This document shows positions 12,001 through 16,388 of a DNA stretch of 64,000 nt, in pieces. The DNA comes from JANXLS01 sp035308565 (lineage in GTDB: Bacteria > Planctomycetota > SZUA-567 > H5-PLA8): the NCBI GenBank assembly GCA_035308565.1, contig DATGGK010000255.1, positions 33,522 to 97,521 of the forward strand. Reading direction: 5' to 3'. The position numbers and the translations under genes were made by a program. The notes beneath the pieces are model-generated. The model was not told the DNA's origin and searched no databases. It was given only the letters and a program-made list of their open reading frames with translations. Positions within the stretch are counted from its first letter, which is position 1, and each line of letters begins with the position of its first letter.

Positions 12001-13022
12001 GCAACAACACCAGCACCAGCACCATCGTGCCGCTGCCCTGCCCGATGCCGACGTTTGTTTCCGCGCCGGTCGCATCGCCTTCGCCGGCCATGCAGGGTCA
12101 AGCCGTCAGTTTCTCCGTGGCCGCCAGCGATACGGATGGCCGGCCGCAAACCTACACGTGGAATTTCGGCGACGGTTCAACCGGCAGCGGACCCGCTCCG
12201 CAGCACACGTATTCCGCGCCCGGGCATTTCACGGTCGTCGTGGCCTCCACCAACGATTGCGGCGGCGCCGCGACCGCAAACCTCGGCCTCGACGTCGTGC
12301 CCGTCAATTGCACGTCGCTTGCGCCGGCCGTCGGCAACCCGCCCACAATCACCGCGACGCTGGTGCAGAACGGCATGTCCTTCAATTTCACGGCCAGCGC
12401 CACCGACGTGGAAGACGGGGTGCTCACCGCCATTTCGTGGGACTTCGGCGACGGCAGCTTCGGCTTCGGCACTCAAGTTTCGCACACGTACGCTACGACC
12501 GACATGTTCTTCGTCACCGCGCACGTCACCGACAAAGACGGCAACTGCCGCCAGGTTGTCCTCGTCGTCAATCCGACTCAGACGGCGACTTCCAATGTCC
12601 AGCCGCTGTCGTGCACGCTGCTTCACGTTCACGCGATGTTTAACAAAACGCCGATGGACAAGATGACCTTTGCCGTGACACTGCTGGGTCTCCCCGCCGG
12701 ATTCAAAACGGCGCACCAGCCGATTATGATTCAGATCGCCGGACTGAGCTTCAACGCCGTGTTGGACGGGCATGGAATGTATCACGACGCGCAACATGCG
12801 ATTCAAACCAAGAACATCGGGACGAATACGATCCTGACCTTCAAGGTTTCAAAATCGGAATTCAAGCAGTCGTTCAAGATGATCGTGAATGCCAACGTTG
12901 CGCCGGAAACGATCCCCGGAATGGGCATCGGGATTAATCTCGGCGGCAGTTGCTTCGCGGGGAACGTGGACGTGACGTACAGCTCGAAGATTAATGTGAA
13001 TGCGGAATTGAATAAGAAATAG
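3..13022 (+). CDS. Giant secreted surface protein: beta-propeller, GEVED, 24 DUF11 units, 2 PKD domains (5' end outside window)
   Basis: The reading frame is open from the first base of the window, so the start and any signal peptide lie upstream; at least 4339 residues are visible. In order: an N-terminal beta domain of the kind that precedes beta-propellers in secreted PVC and Bacteroidetes proteins (about 3-480), a propeller-like region rich in YIGG motifs (about 490-1985), a GEVED domain opening with FGDAPASY (2001-2508), 24 DUF11 (isopeptide/CARDB-like beta-sandwich) units (2511 to about 12038), two PKD domains with WNFGDGS and WDFGDGS signatures (about 12048-12585) and a unique C-terminal domain. 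DUF11 arrays usually form long extracellular stalks or adhesins; that role is inferred. I see no LPXTG, PEP-CTERM or other sorting signal at the C-terminus, so anchoring, if any, is by an unknown route. The gene has one frame without interruption despite very repetitive DNA. Confidence 0.93.
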   Translation, partial: NAKGEYEGRQVVDVRFPGSNPSWSIEPGGASDVAGTYQTGNGTALHPQIFNEVTLRNVYDGVDLRLYSADKGTLEFDWIVARAEDYAQIRIAANGQDGLAFNDDGSATLQLRYQDLSFKIPESYQLIDGKKAPVTARMVAGDNTAEIRYAIAENLVNDQPLVIDPNVVWATYFDLNDSTTPFDSYLYAIAINTTGVYCLGWMVETCTNATYGPGGTNYMEVNAGFSQGTAGGQNYIYRFSPDGLHITAWTSTGTGAPLINGNQQNTTPPTEMELFPDGRVLAAMSDGTLQIYSANLATQSYTGKPEALSTINSLAIVDNNSFYVGGLVTAGIPALIPAGSGLDTTFAGTSEGIIVRYTLNAGTPVADWATYIGGDNTENFCAIALTPDNTKLCFAVHSNSGTAASYPAVVNAVDATLTGTTTVLIGVINEQAAKPATFNVFSFLGGSTDDGLSANKAATCLVTATNTGFWVAGNTASANFPGTTVALGGAAAGSQTTNGGGTSDCFVSFIPINGSAGTGFQSTYIGGTAAELIGGLAYDAVQDRVLTFGTTGAGFPTLNTSPTSNYFNSVAAGGLEIFIATFNGALTVKDYATYISGNQNDYLGDTGLLRGAGHVKYSTQTDQFYLGTTVHSDLTGTIISKFPGKDQNKSNTTNDTHAIFAFTLNRFDFGDAPASYEQGDPAAEAISNTIRIGLTVDAEPAPLNSPNADGDDLNNSGSANDEDGITLPLPQLNFNASTYSVNVSVFNNTGSAHTLQGWIDFNRNGIFDAGERATVNVPTSASQQTVTLTWNGLSGLVPGKSFLRLRFSDNALITTPTGTDTVGHGEIEDYLLPIVGADPSVVVDDGSTTYTAGTNVSYTITVNNAGPSDAQTVLLSDPLPPGVTFVSLALPAGWTRTDGTLVGANGTITATIPTLTAGVAPQVFTLVVHVPSNASGNLVNTATISSATPDTNAANNTSTDTDTPTPSADLSILKDDSSTTYTAGNNISYSITVNNAGPSDAQTLTMSDPLPAGITFVSLTLPAGWARTDSTAVGANGTITATRATLAAGAAAQVFTLVVHVPSGQTGNLANTATISSTTPDSNAANNSSTDTDTPAPLADVSIVKDDGSASFTAGSNVSYSITINNAGPSDAQGLSMSDVLPAGTTFVSLTMPAGWTRTDGTLVGANGTITATRGTLAASAPAQVFTLVVHVASNFAVNLVNTATISSTTPDSNAANNSSTDTDTPAPLADISISKDDGSTTYTAGTNVSYTITVNNAGPSDAQGLTMSDALPAGTTLVSVAVPAGWTRTDGTLAGANGTITATRATLVAGAAAQVFTLVVHVASNVTGNLSNTATITSGTPDATPGNNSSTDTDTPAPSADVSIVKDDSSLTYTAGTDITYHLTVNNVGPSDAQGLNVSDALPAGMTFVSLTLPANWTRTDGTLVGANGTITATRGTLAAGAPADVLTLVVHVASNVTGNLANTATISTTTPDGNAANNSSTDTDTPAPLADLSILKDDSSATYTAGTNVSYAITVNNAGPSDAQALTMSDALPLGTTFVSLALPAGWTRTDSTAVGANGTITATQPSLAAGAAPQIFTLVVHVNSNVTGNLANTATIASTTPDDNAANNSSTDTDTPAPLADLSILKSDSSATYTAGTNVSYAITVNNAGPSDAQSLTMSDTLPIGTTFVSLALPAGWTRTDGTLVGANGTITATQTSLAAGAAPQIFTLVVHVNSNVSGNLANTATISSTTPDSNAGNNSSTDTDTPAPLADVSILKDDSSATYTAGTNVSYAITVNNAGPSDAQTLSMSDVLPAGTTFVSLAVPAGWTRTDGTLVGANGTITATRATLAAGAAPQVFTLVVHVNSNVTGNLANTSTISTATPDGNAANNSSTDTDTPNPQADLQITKTDGVVSAVPGTPVTYTIVVTNAGPSDVIGASVADVFLAALTSPTFTAVQSGGATGFSANGSGNINDTVNMPKGSTITYTATATIDPSATGSVSNTATVTPPAGVTDPTPGNNSATDTDSLLPQTDLALAKSASTLTPILGQTITYTITLTNNGPANATNAVVSDPLPAGLTFVSATPSIGTSYNPGAQTWSVPALNSGANVTLLIQATVNTLGAKINTATITSVDQPDPTPGNNSASVTVTPQDVDLVVTKTDNSVGGTVVPGQTLTYTLTVKNTGNVNASGVVLHETIPPNTTFVAAGSSAWLATVGGAPLPNGAAGGTLAQINIGNVAAGAAALSFTFVVKVNNTVPSGVVSLANTTTVNDDASHGPDFNPADNTATDTVNVSAAPDLSVIKTDNSVGGTVVPGQTFTYSLTVQNVGNQDATGVVLYETVPANTTFVTAGSSAWLATVGGAPLPNGAAAGTLAQINIGNVAAGAAPQVFTFVVTVNNPVPAGVTSIANTATVNDDGSNGPDPTPANNTGNDTVTLNAQPDLTITNTDGVLTAVPGQTLIYTLVVSNVGNQNSTGVFITNPIPANATFVNGSSTPGWSFAGGVGTFNVGNLAAGANTTVLIAYQVNATVPAGVGTIFCTASVDDDHANGLDPTPANNTASDTDTLNAAPDLKIVKDDGLTTLVPGQLTIYTLTISNVGNQDATGVFVNETVPLNTTFDLANSSPGWGLANGAIAGSTATLTIGNLAAGANLTRTFAVRVTATVPSGATQIVNTATIDDDHTNGADPNPANNSSTDTDMLAAQPDLSIVKDDGVAVTNANALLVYTLTVRNVGNQDATGVVVNESVPANTTFDLANSVGAWGLADGAVAGMPSTLTLGNLAAGATTTLKFAVHVDASVPAGVTTISNTASVDDDHSNGVDPTPGNNSSTDTDTLSDVPDLKIVKDDGVAACAPGDTLMYTLTISNVGTKDSTGVFVSETIPPNTTYFAAGSSAGWTFANGAIAGTNGTLAIGSLAAGANTTRTIVLHVNNTVPSGASTIANTASVDDDHANGVDPNPANNTSTDTDTLNAAPDLSITKDDGVASLIPGQLTIYTLTVSNVGNQDATGVFVSETVPLNTTFDLANSAGAWTFANGAIGGTSGSVTIGNLAAGASVTLKFAVLVNATVPSGVTQIANTATVDDDHSNGADPAPGNNSATDTDVLVAQPDLKIVKDDGLAALVPGQLAIYTLTLSNVGNQDSTGVFVNETVPANTTFDLANSSAGWGLLNGAGAGSTATLTVGNLAAGATITRTFAVRVNATVPSGATQIANTATIDDDHSNGVDPNPADNTSTDTDTLNAQPDLTITKDDGVAVTNAGQLLVYTLTVRNTGNQDATGVFVAESVPANTTFDLPNSVGNWGLADGAAAGTPSMLILRNLAAGATVTLKFAVHVDATVPAGVTQISNTASVDDDHSNGADPTPGNNSSTDTDTLTDAPDLKIVKDDGVASAQPGDLLTYTLTISNVGTKDSTGVVVSETIPPNTTYVAAGSSAGWSFVNGAAAGTNGTLLIGSVAAGANVSRTIILHVNNSVPAGVAAIVNTATVDDDHSNGVDPDPSNNTSTDTDTLIAQPDLTLTKDDGVTTAQPGNVLTYALVVKNVGNQDATGVVIHETVPANTFFVAASSTGSWSFSNNDPAGTAGTLLIGNLAAGATVTFNFAVQINATVPAGANTIVNTATVNDDGTNGADPTPLNNSATDTDTLIAQPDLAITKDDGVLSCVPGDTLTYTLTVNNHGNQDATGVVITETVPAGTTFVAVGSSVGWTLANGATGGSSGTLLVGNLATGASAQFTFVVKVNATVAAGVSQVVNTASVDDDHSNGVDPTPDDNSATDTDVLNAQPDLKIVKSDGGLTVAPGNTLVYTLTYSNVGNQDATGVFLSETVPANCTFVSAGSNAGWTLVNGAVAGTSATLAIGNLAAGASGSATFVINLNASIPAGTTSVLNTASIDDDHTNGVDPNPGDNTSTVSTHIPMADLKVVKTVDNAAPPQLGVVSYTVTVSNLGPDGATGVTISDTLPAGLDFIAANASQGSYDNVSGIWTVGAVANISSATLSVQAKVAVGTANQTIVNTATISSNTTYDPDGSNNTSTSTIVPLPCPMPTFVSAPVASPSPAMQGQAVSFSVAASDTDGRPQTYTWNFGDGSTGSGPAPQHTYSAPGHFTVVVASTNDCGGAATANLGLDVVPVNCTSLAPAVGNPPTITATLVQNGMSFNFTASATDVEDGVLTAISWDFGDGSFGFGTQVSHTYATTDMFFVTAHVTDKDGNCRQVVLVVNPTQTATSNVQPLSCTLLHVHAMFNKTPMDKMTFAVTLLGLPAGFKTAHQPIMIQIAGLSFNAVLDGHGMYHDAQHAIQTKNIGTNTILTFKVSKSEFKQSFKMIVNANVAPETIPGMGIGINLGGSCFAGNVDVTYSSKINVNAELNKK
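2511..5654 (+). repeat. Eight tandem DUF11 units of exactly 393 bp
   Basis: Units start at 2511, 2904, 3297, 3690, 4083, 4476, 4869 and 5262, and the next begins at 5655. Each is 131 codons with no indel. All share the motifs SYTITVNNAGPSDAQ-like, LPAGWTRTD, VGANGTITAT and NNSSTDTDTPAPLAD. The exact period with many silent differences points to duplication followed by purifying selection on unit length. Confidence 0.95.
7653..11270 (+). repeat. Nine tandem DUF11 units of exactly 402 bp, with a four-unit higher-order repeat
   Basis: Units start at 7653, 8055, 8457, 8859, 9261, 9663, 10065, 10467 and 10869; the following unit (11271) is 399 bp. Each has a variant of SNVGNQDATGVFV, TTFDLANS, IGNLAAGA and DDDHSNGVDPNPANN. 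The units at 7653, 8055 and 8457 resemble those at 9261, 9663 and 10065 respectively (for example GVAVTNA only in the second pair, NVGTKDSTG only in the third), so a block of about 1608 bp was duplicated. Confidence 0.93.
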
Positions 13023-13023
13023 G

Positions 13024-13110
13024 AAATCAGAGGTCAGGGTCAAGGGTCAGAAGTCAGAGGTCAGAAAACGGCGGTAAAACCTTACGCCTTTCTGACTCCT
13101 GACTCCTGAC
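13024..13110. repeat. Intergenic inverted array of 7-bp words (GGTCAGA / TCTGACTCC)
   Basis: The left half repeats GTCAGA-type words (aggtcaggg, ggtcagaag, aggtcagaa) and the right half carries three copies of ctgactc. The halves are reverse complements and can form a long hairpin between the convergent giant gene and the LptE-like gene. It may act as a bidirectional terminator, but no clean T-run follows. Confidence 0.7.
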
Positions 13111-13112
13111 TC

Positions 13113-13664
13113 CTATTTTGTAGACGGCCAGCGCTCGGTGATTGCGTGCGCGATCACGCGGCCCAATTCAGCGACGGCGTCCTGCTTTCCGATATTTTCG
13201 AATTCGCCGCGCCGCAGATTGTACACGCCGCTTTCGGATTTCTTTTCGTTGTTCGAGAGCAGTACGTTGTGAATCAGGTACTTCGCTTCCTTCACGTCGT
13301 AGACTGAAATGCGCGCCTTGATGACGAGCTTCACTTCCGCGGCCTCGCCGAAACGGTCCTGCCGCAGCGTCTCGCGCTCAACCTGCGTGACTTCGCCTTC
13401 AAGAATCAAATCCGCGCTCTCGCGCCCCACCACGGCCAACTCGCCGTTCTGCAAAAACGCACTGCGCACGGCGTCGGTCACGTCCACTTCAATTTTGCGC
13501 GAATAGTCGCTGACGTACGTCTTGTTCTTGAACACGGGAATGGCGATCGACTTCAAATGCGGCGGCAGTGCGTTCCGCGTCGTATACGCGCAACTCGACA
13601 GCAGCAGCAGCACCGCCAGGCACACAAAGGATTTTCTGCCATCAAAACGCATCACTCGATTCAT
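13113..13664 (-). CDS. lptE: LptE-like LPS-assembly lipoprotein
   Basis: A 183-residue protein with a lipoprotein signal: basic N-terminus, hydrophobic core and lipobox LSSC with Cys25 as the predicted lipidated residue. The body matches the LptE family pattern (SIAIPVFKNKT, then a repeated domain ending in ITERWP). In Gram-negative cells LptE plugs the LptD barrel that inserts lipopolysaccharide in the outer membrane. It lies just downstream of a BamD-like gene on the same strand, a pairing seen in PVC genomes and consistent with an outer-membrane biogenesis unit. An alternative start is Met5 at 13652, which has better spacing from the GAGGGG sequence. Family assignment is good; direct function is inferred. 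Confidence 0.8.
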   Translation of the reverse strand: MNRVMRFDGRKSFVCLAVLLLLSSCAYTTRNALPPHLKSIAIPVFKNKTYVSDYSRKIEVDVTDAVRSAFLQNGELAVVGRESADLILEGEVTQVERETLRQDRFGEAAEVKLVIKARISVYDVKEAKYLIHNVLLSNNEKKSESGVYNLRRGEFENIGKQDAVAELGRVIAHAITERWPSTK

Positions 13665-13676
13665 CCCCTCGTTTCA

Positions 13677-13745
13677 GTCGAAGTCGAAAGTCGAAACAGT
13701 CGAAAGTCAATACTTTCGACTTTCGGCTTTTTCGACTTTCGATTT
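13677..13745. repeat. Intergenic inverted array of TCGAAAG words
   Basis: The left half has gtcgaaa three times and the right half has tttcgac three times, giving a long imperfect hairpin between the BamD-like and LptE-like genes. It has the same architecture as the array at 13024 but a different word. Confidence 0.7.
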
Positions 13746-13748
13746 TGA

Positions 13749-14753
13749 CTATTTAAACACCTTATTCCAAAAACTATTGTCGATCCCACGCTTGCGCATC
13801 TCGTCCAATTCCTGCTTGGCCTTCGGCGCCGATTTGGTCTTGGGGAAGCGTTCTTTGACGAGCTCGAAGTACACTTCCGCCGCGCGGTAATGCCCGTTGA
13901 TTTTGTAGAACATGCCCTGCTCGAAACGCTTCTGAGCCATGCGTTCGACCAGCATCTTTTCGTTCTCTTCCAGCGCGACCTTATCAAGCTCCTCGTTGTC
14001 CATGTTCGCTTCATCGCGGGCCATGGCGATGCGCTGCCGCGCGTCTTCGGTTTCCGTCTCCGAATACTCTGGATTCGGGTGGCGCCGGTTGATGCAGAAG
14101 GCGATGTGCGATTCGACCTCGGCGCGCAATTCCGAGCGCGGGTACTTCGTCAACATCTCCTTGTACTTCTTGATCGCGCCGGTGTAATCGCCGGCCACTT
14201 CGGAACAATTGCCCAGCCCGAAGAGCGCGTCGTCGGCCCAGCGCCCCTGCGGATCGGTGTCGAATTGCTTCTGAAAAATTGCGCGCGCTTTGCGCAGCCG
14301 GCTGGCGAGCGTGTACGTCCCGCCTTCGCCTTTGGCGTCGAGGAACCCGCGGCCGAGCGCAATCTCCACTTCGCCCATTGCGTCGAGAAAGGTCGGATTC
14401 ACGTAGCGCCGATGCAGTTCATCGACTTGAGCGCGGCATTTGGCGAAATCGCCCGCGCGGAGATAATTGCGCGCCGACAACACCAGCCCTTCTTCGGCCA
14501 AATCCGATTCGCTGAACTCGTCCGCCAGCCGCTTGAACGCCTCGGCCGCCTGATTCGAGTCGCCGATGCTCTCAAACTTCTTGGCCTTGAGTTCCTGCTT
14601 CTCGGGAGTCAACTCGACGGCATGCGGCCCGCGAGCCCACTTGCCCTCGTTGACCCAGAGCGCCAAATCGTCATCCGATTCCGCCTTTGCCGCGCTCGCG
14701 AGCAAGCGGCCCAACGCGAAGATCGCCAAAAGTTGCAGAACAGTTCGGGACAT
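13749..14753 (-). CDS. BamD/YfiO-like tetratricopeptide outer-membrane assembly protein
   Basis: A 334-residue exported protein starting at the ATG at 14753, which has an AAGGA ribosome site four bases upstream. It begins with a hydrophobic signal (VLQLLAIFALGRLLASAAKA) but has no clear lipobox Cys, unlike typical BamD. The rest is helical TPR: repeated patterns such as GDSNQAAEAFKRLADEF, GDYTGAIKKYKEMLTKYP and GHYRAAEVYFELVKERFPKT. BamD-type proteins deliver or organise beta-barrel precursors at the BAM complex; this placement is supported by the downstream LptE-like gene. It could instead be a generic TPR periplasmic scaffold (YbgF/CpoB-like). Confidence 0.75.
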   Translation of the reverse strand: MSRTVLQLLAIFALGRLLASAAKAESDDDLALWVNEGKWARGPHAVELTPEKQELKAKKFESIGDSNQAAEAFKRLADEFSESDLAEEGLVLSARNYLRAGDFAKCRAQVDELHRRYVNPTFLDAMGEVEIALGRGFLDAKGEGGTYTLASRLRKARAIFQKQFDTDPQGRWADDALFGLGNCSEVAGDYTGAIKKYKEMLTKYPRSELRAEVESHIAFCINRRHPNPEYSETETEDARQRIAMARDEANMDNEELDKVALEENEKMLVERMAQKRFEQGMFYKINGHYRAAEVYFELVKERFPKTKSAPKAKQELDEMRKRGIDNSFWNKVFK

Positions 14754-14876
14754 GATGTCCTTCTTTACCGTCAACGCACGTTGAAATCAACCGAAATCGC
14801 ATAAAGGACGCGCGCGGCGGGGATTTTACTAGGGGAAAATGGAGGGTCCGATAATGCGCGGAGGAAGGCTCTGGCC

Positions 14877-15143
14877 TCATTCGTAATGGGTAAACATCCT
14901 CAGAACTTTGACAGTTTTCGCTTCCTCAATCACCTGATAGACCAAGCGGTGCTGGATATTAATTCGCCTCGAGACTGCCCCCTTTAGATCACCCACCAGC
15001 CGCTCGAAGGGCGGAGGAGTCTGCCATGGATTGCGTTGCACCAATTCCAGCAGCTTTTGCGTTTTCTTGGCAAGCCCAGCGGAGGATAGCTTCTTCGCAT
15101 CTTTTCCCGCTTGATGCGTGTAAGCCAGTTTGTAGCTCACCAC
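14877..15143 (-). CDS. yoeB: YoeB/RelE-family mRNA interferase toxin
   Basis: An 88-residue protein with a GTG start that overlaps the end of the antitoxin gene by 7 bases, the usual coupling of such pairs. It matches the YoeB fold: KLAYTHQAGKDAKKL at the N-terminus, NPWQTPPPFERL in the middle (Glu of the catalytic site) and the conserved RRINIQHRLVYQV strand, ending in MFTHYE with a His-Tyr pair typical of YoeB active sites. Toxins of this family cleave mRNA in the ribosomal A site and are held inactive by the YefM partner. Confidence 0.9.
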   Translation of the reverse strand: MVSYKLAYTHQAGKDAKKLSSAGLAKKTQKLLELVQRNPWQTPPPFERLVGDLKGAVSRRINIQHRLVYQVIEEAKTVKVLRMFTHYE

Positions 15144-15379
15144 GATATTTCCTTAGAGCACTTCGAAACTGGCGTCTTCAACCCCTTGACAATCGATTCC
15201 TTCATGCCCGGTATCGACGATAAATAAAGGGTCTCTTGAATCGCGCGCCAATCCTCTTCGGAAATGAGCACGCCATTGGCGTGCTTGCCGGTGATTTGCA
15301 CAGGCTCGTGAGAACTCGCTACTTCCTCAAGCAGCGAATACAATCGAGTTCGCGCGGTGGTGGCGTTCAGCGTTGTCAT
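15137..15379 (-). CDS. yefM: YefM/Phd-family antitoxin
   Basis: An 80-residue protein whose N-terminal half has the Phd/YefM pattern (TTARTRLYSLLEEVA, then VQITGKHANGVLISEEDW), a DNA-binding dimer domain. The C-terminal part would wrap the toxin. It is the first gene of the pair and its stop overlaps the toxin start. Autoregulation is likely because two hexamer palindromes lie directly upstream. Confidence 0.92.
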   Translation of the reverse strand: MTTLNATTARTRLYSLLEEVASSHEPVQITGKHANGVLISEEDWRAIQETLYLSSIPGMKESIVKGLKTPVSKCSKEISW

Positions 15380-15390
15380 TGATGCACCTC

Positions 15391-15416
15391 ATTTCGTACG
15401 GAAAAGCGTACGGTCT
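15391..15416 (-). promoter_or_regulatory. Likely YefM operator: two CGTACG palindromes 12 bp apart
   Basis: CGTACG occurs at 15395-15400 and 15407-15412, 16-33 bases upstream of the antitoxin ATG. The E. coli YefM-YoeB operator is known to use paired TGTACA palindromes with a similar 12-bp centre spacing; here the outer base pair is C-G. Assignment is by analogy. Confidence 0.6.
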
Positions 15417-15457
15417 AAACGCGCGAAGTCAACCGAAGTTTCGAACAATGCAACATT

Positions 15458-16336
15458 TCACCCCAACTCCGGGCAGCAAATCGCGAGCACATGTTCCATT
15501 TGTCCAGGCGACGCGTTCGGCCCACGAGCCATGCGGATCAGCGGGCGCTGGCATTTCAATCCGCAGCGTTCGGCGATTTGCTTTGTCCAGGAATTCTGCG
15601 CGGCCAAATCGACTACGACATTCGCGCTGGGGAATCGCGCGAGCGATTCGCGCAGCAGCGCTTCACAAATCTCCGGCGAGCGCCCAATCACCGGCCCGAT
15701 CTGTTGAAACCGCGCGCCACGACGCGCGAGGGCGTAGCCGGCCAGCGCGCCGTTGATGCGCGCGGCAATCGCGCATTCCGGCCACGCCGCGCGCCACGCC
15801 TGCAAAACGCGCCGCCGCTGCGCGCCAAAAATCGGCGCATCAAACGCGCTGAGCTCGTCAATTTGCATTTCGCGAATCATTTCGATCTCGCACCCGCGCG
15901 CGCAATCGGCCGCAAGCGCCTGCGCTGGTCCTTCCCAGCGCTCCAACAAATACTCGTCCCGAAAACCGAACGTGTCGTAAACTTTTTTCCCCAGCGCCGT
16001 CGCGTCTAGCTTGATCGTCTCGACGCCGGCGTCTTCGAGAAACTCGATGCACTTCGACAGAAGCGCCGATCCGATTCCGCTGCGCCGCTGCGCCGGATTG
16101 ACCAGCATCATCCCGATCCACGCGAACGATCCTGGCCCGCGCGCGGGCTCGTACCGAGTCGTCGTCGCGGTACCCGCGAGCGCGCCGTCAAACTCCGCCG
16201 CGAAACAGCCATCCGGTTCAAACGCGAGCAGCCATTGCCAATCGGCCTCCGTCTGATTCCAATTCGCCGCCGCACACAAGCGCAGCGCATCGGGAATGTC
16301 AGACGCCATCATGCGTCGTATCGTCGGCGTCTCCAT
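15458..16336 (-). CDS. Two-domain GNAT N-acetyltransferase
   Basis: A 292-residue protein. I place the start at the ATG at 16336 (METPTIRR), because the longer frame upstream only translates an intergenic repeat (HAKAQRRGERKG) and overlaps the next gene. The N-terminal half is a GNAT domain with an acetyl-CoA-binding pattern (VNPAQRRSGIGSALLSKCIEFL) followed by LDATALGKKVYDTFGF. The C-terminal half resembles the Acetyltransf_18 domain often fused to it (INGALAGYALARRG, IGPVIGRSPE). The acetyl acceptor is unknown. Confidence 0.85.
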   Translation of the reverse strand: METPTIRRMMASDIPDALRLCAAANWNQTEADWQWLLAFEPDGCFAAEFDGALAGTATTTRYEPARGPGSFAWIGMMLVNPAQRRSGIGSALLSKCIEFLEDAGVETIKLDATALGKKVYDTFGFRDEYLLERWEGPAQALAADCARGCEIEMIREMQIDELSAFDAPIFGAQRRRVLQAWRAAWPECAIAARINGALAGYALARRGARFQQIGPVIGRSPEICEALLRESLARFPSANVVVDLAAQNSWTKQIAERCGLKCQRPLIRMARGPNASPGQMEHVLAICCPELG

Positions 16337-16347
16337 TCCTTTCCGTT

Positions 16348-16376
16348 CTCCGCGCCTTTGCGCCTTTGCGTGAGAA
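16348..16376. repeat. Intergenic word repeat (CGCCTTTG)
   Basis: Two and a half copies of cgcctttg end in cgtgagaa. This is a dispersed intergenic type; translated by chance it gives AKAQRR-like peptides, which is why the long frame of the GNAT gene is not the real start. Confidence 0.55.
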
Positions 16377-16388
16377 ATATTGAACGTC

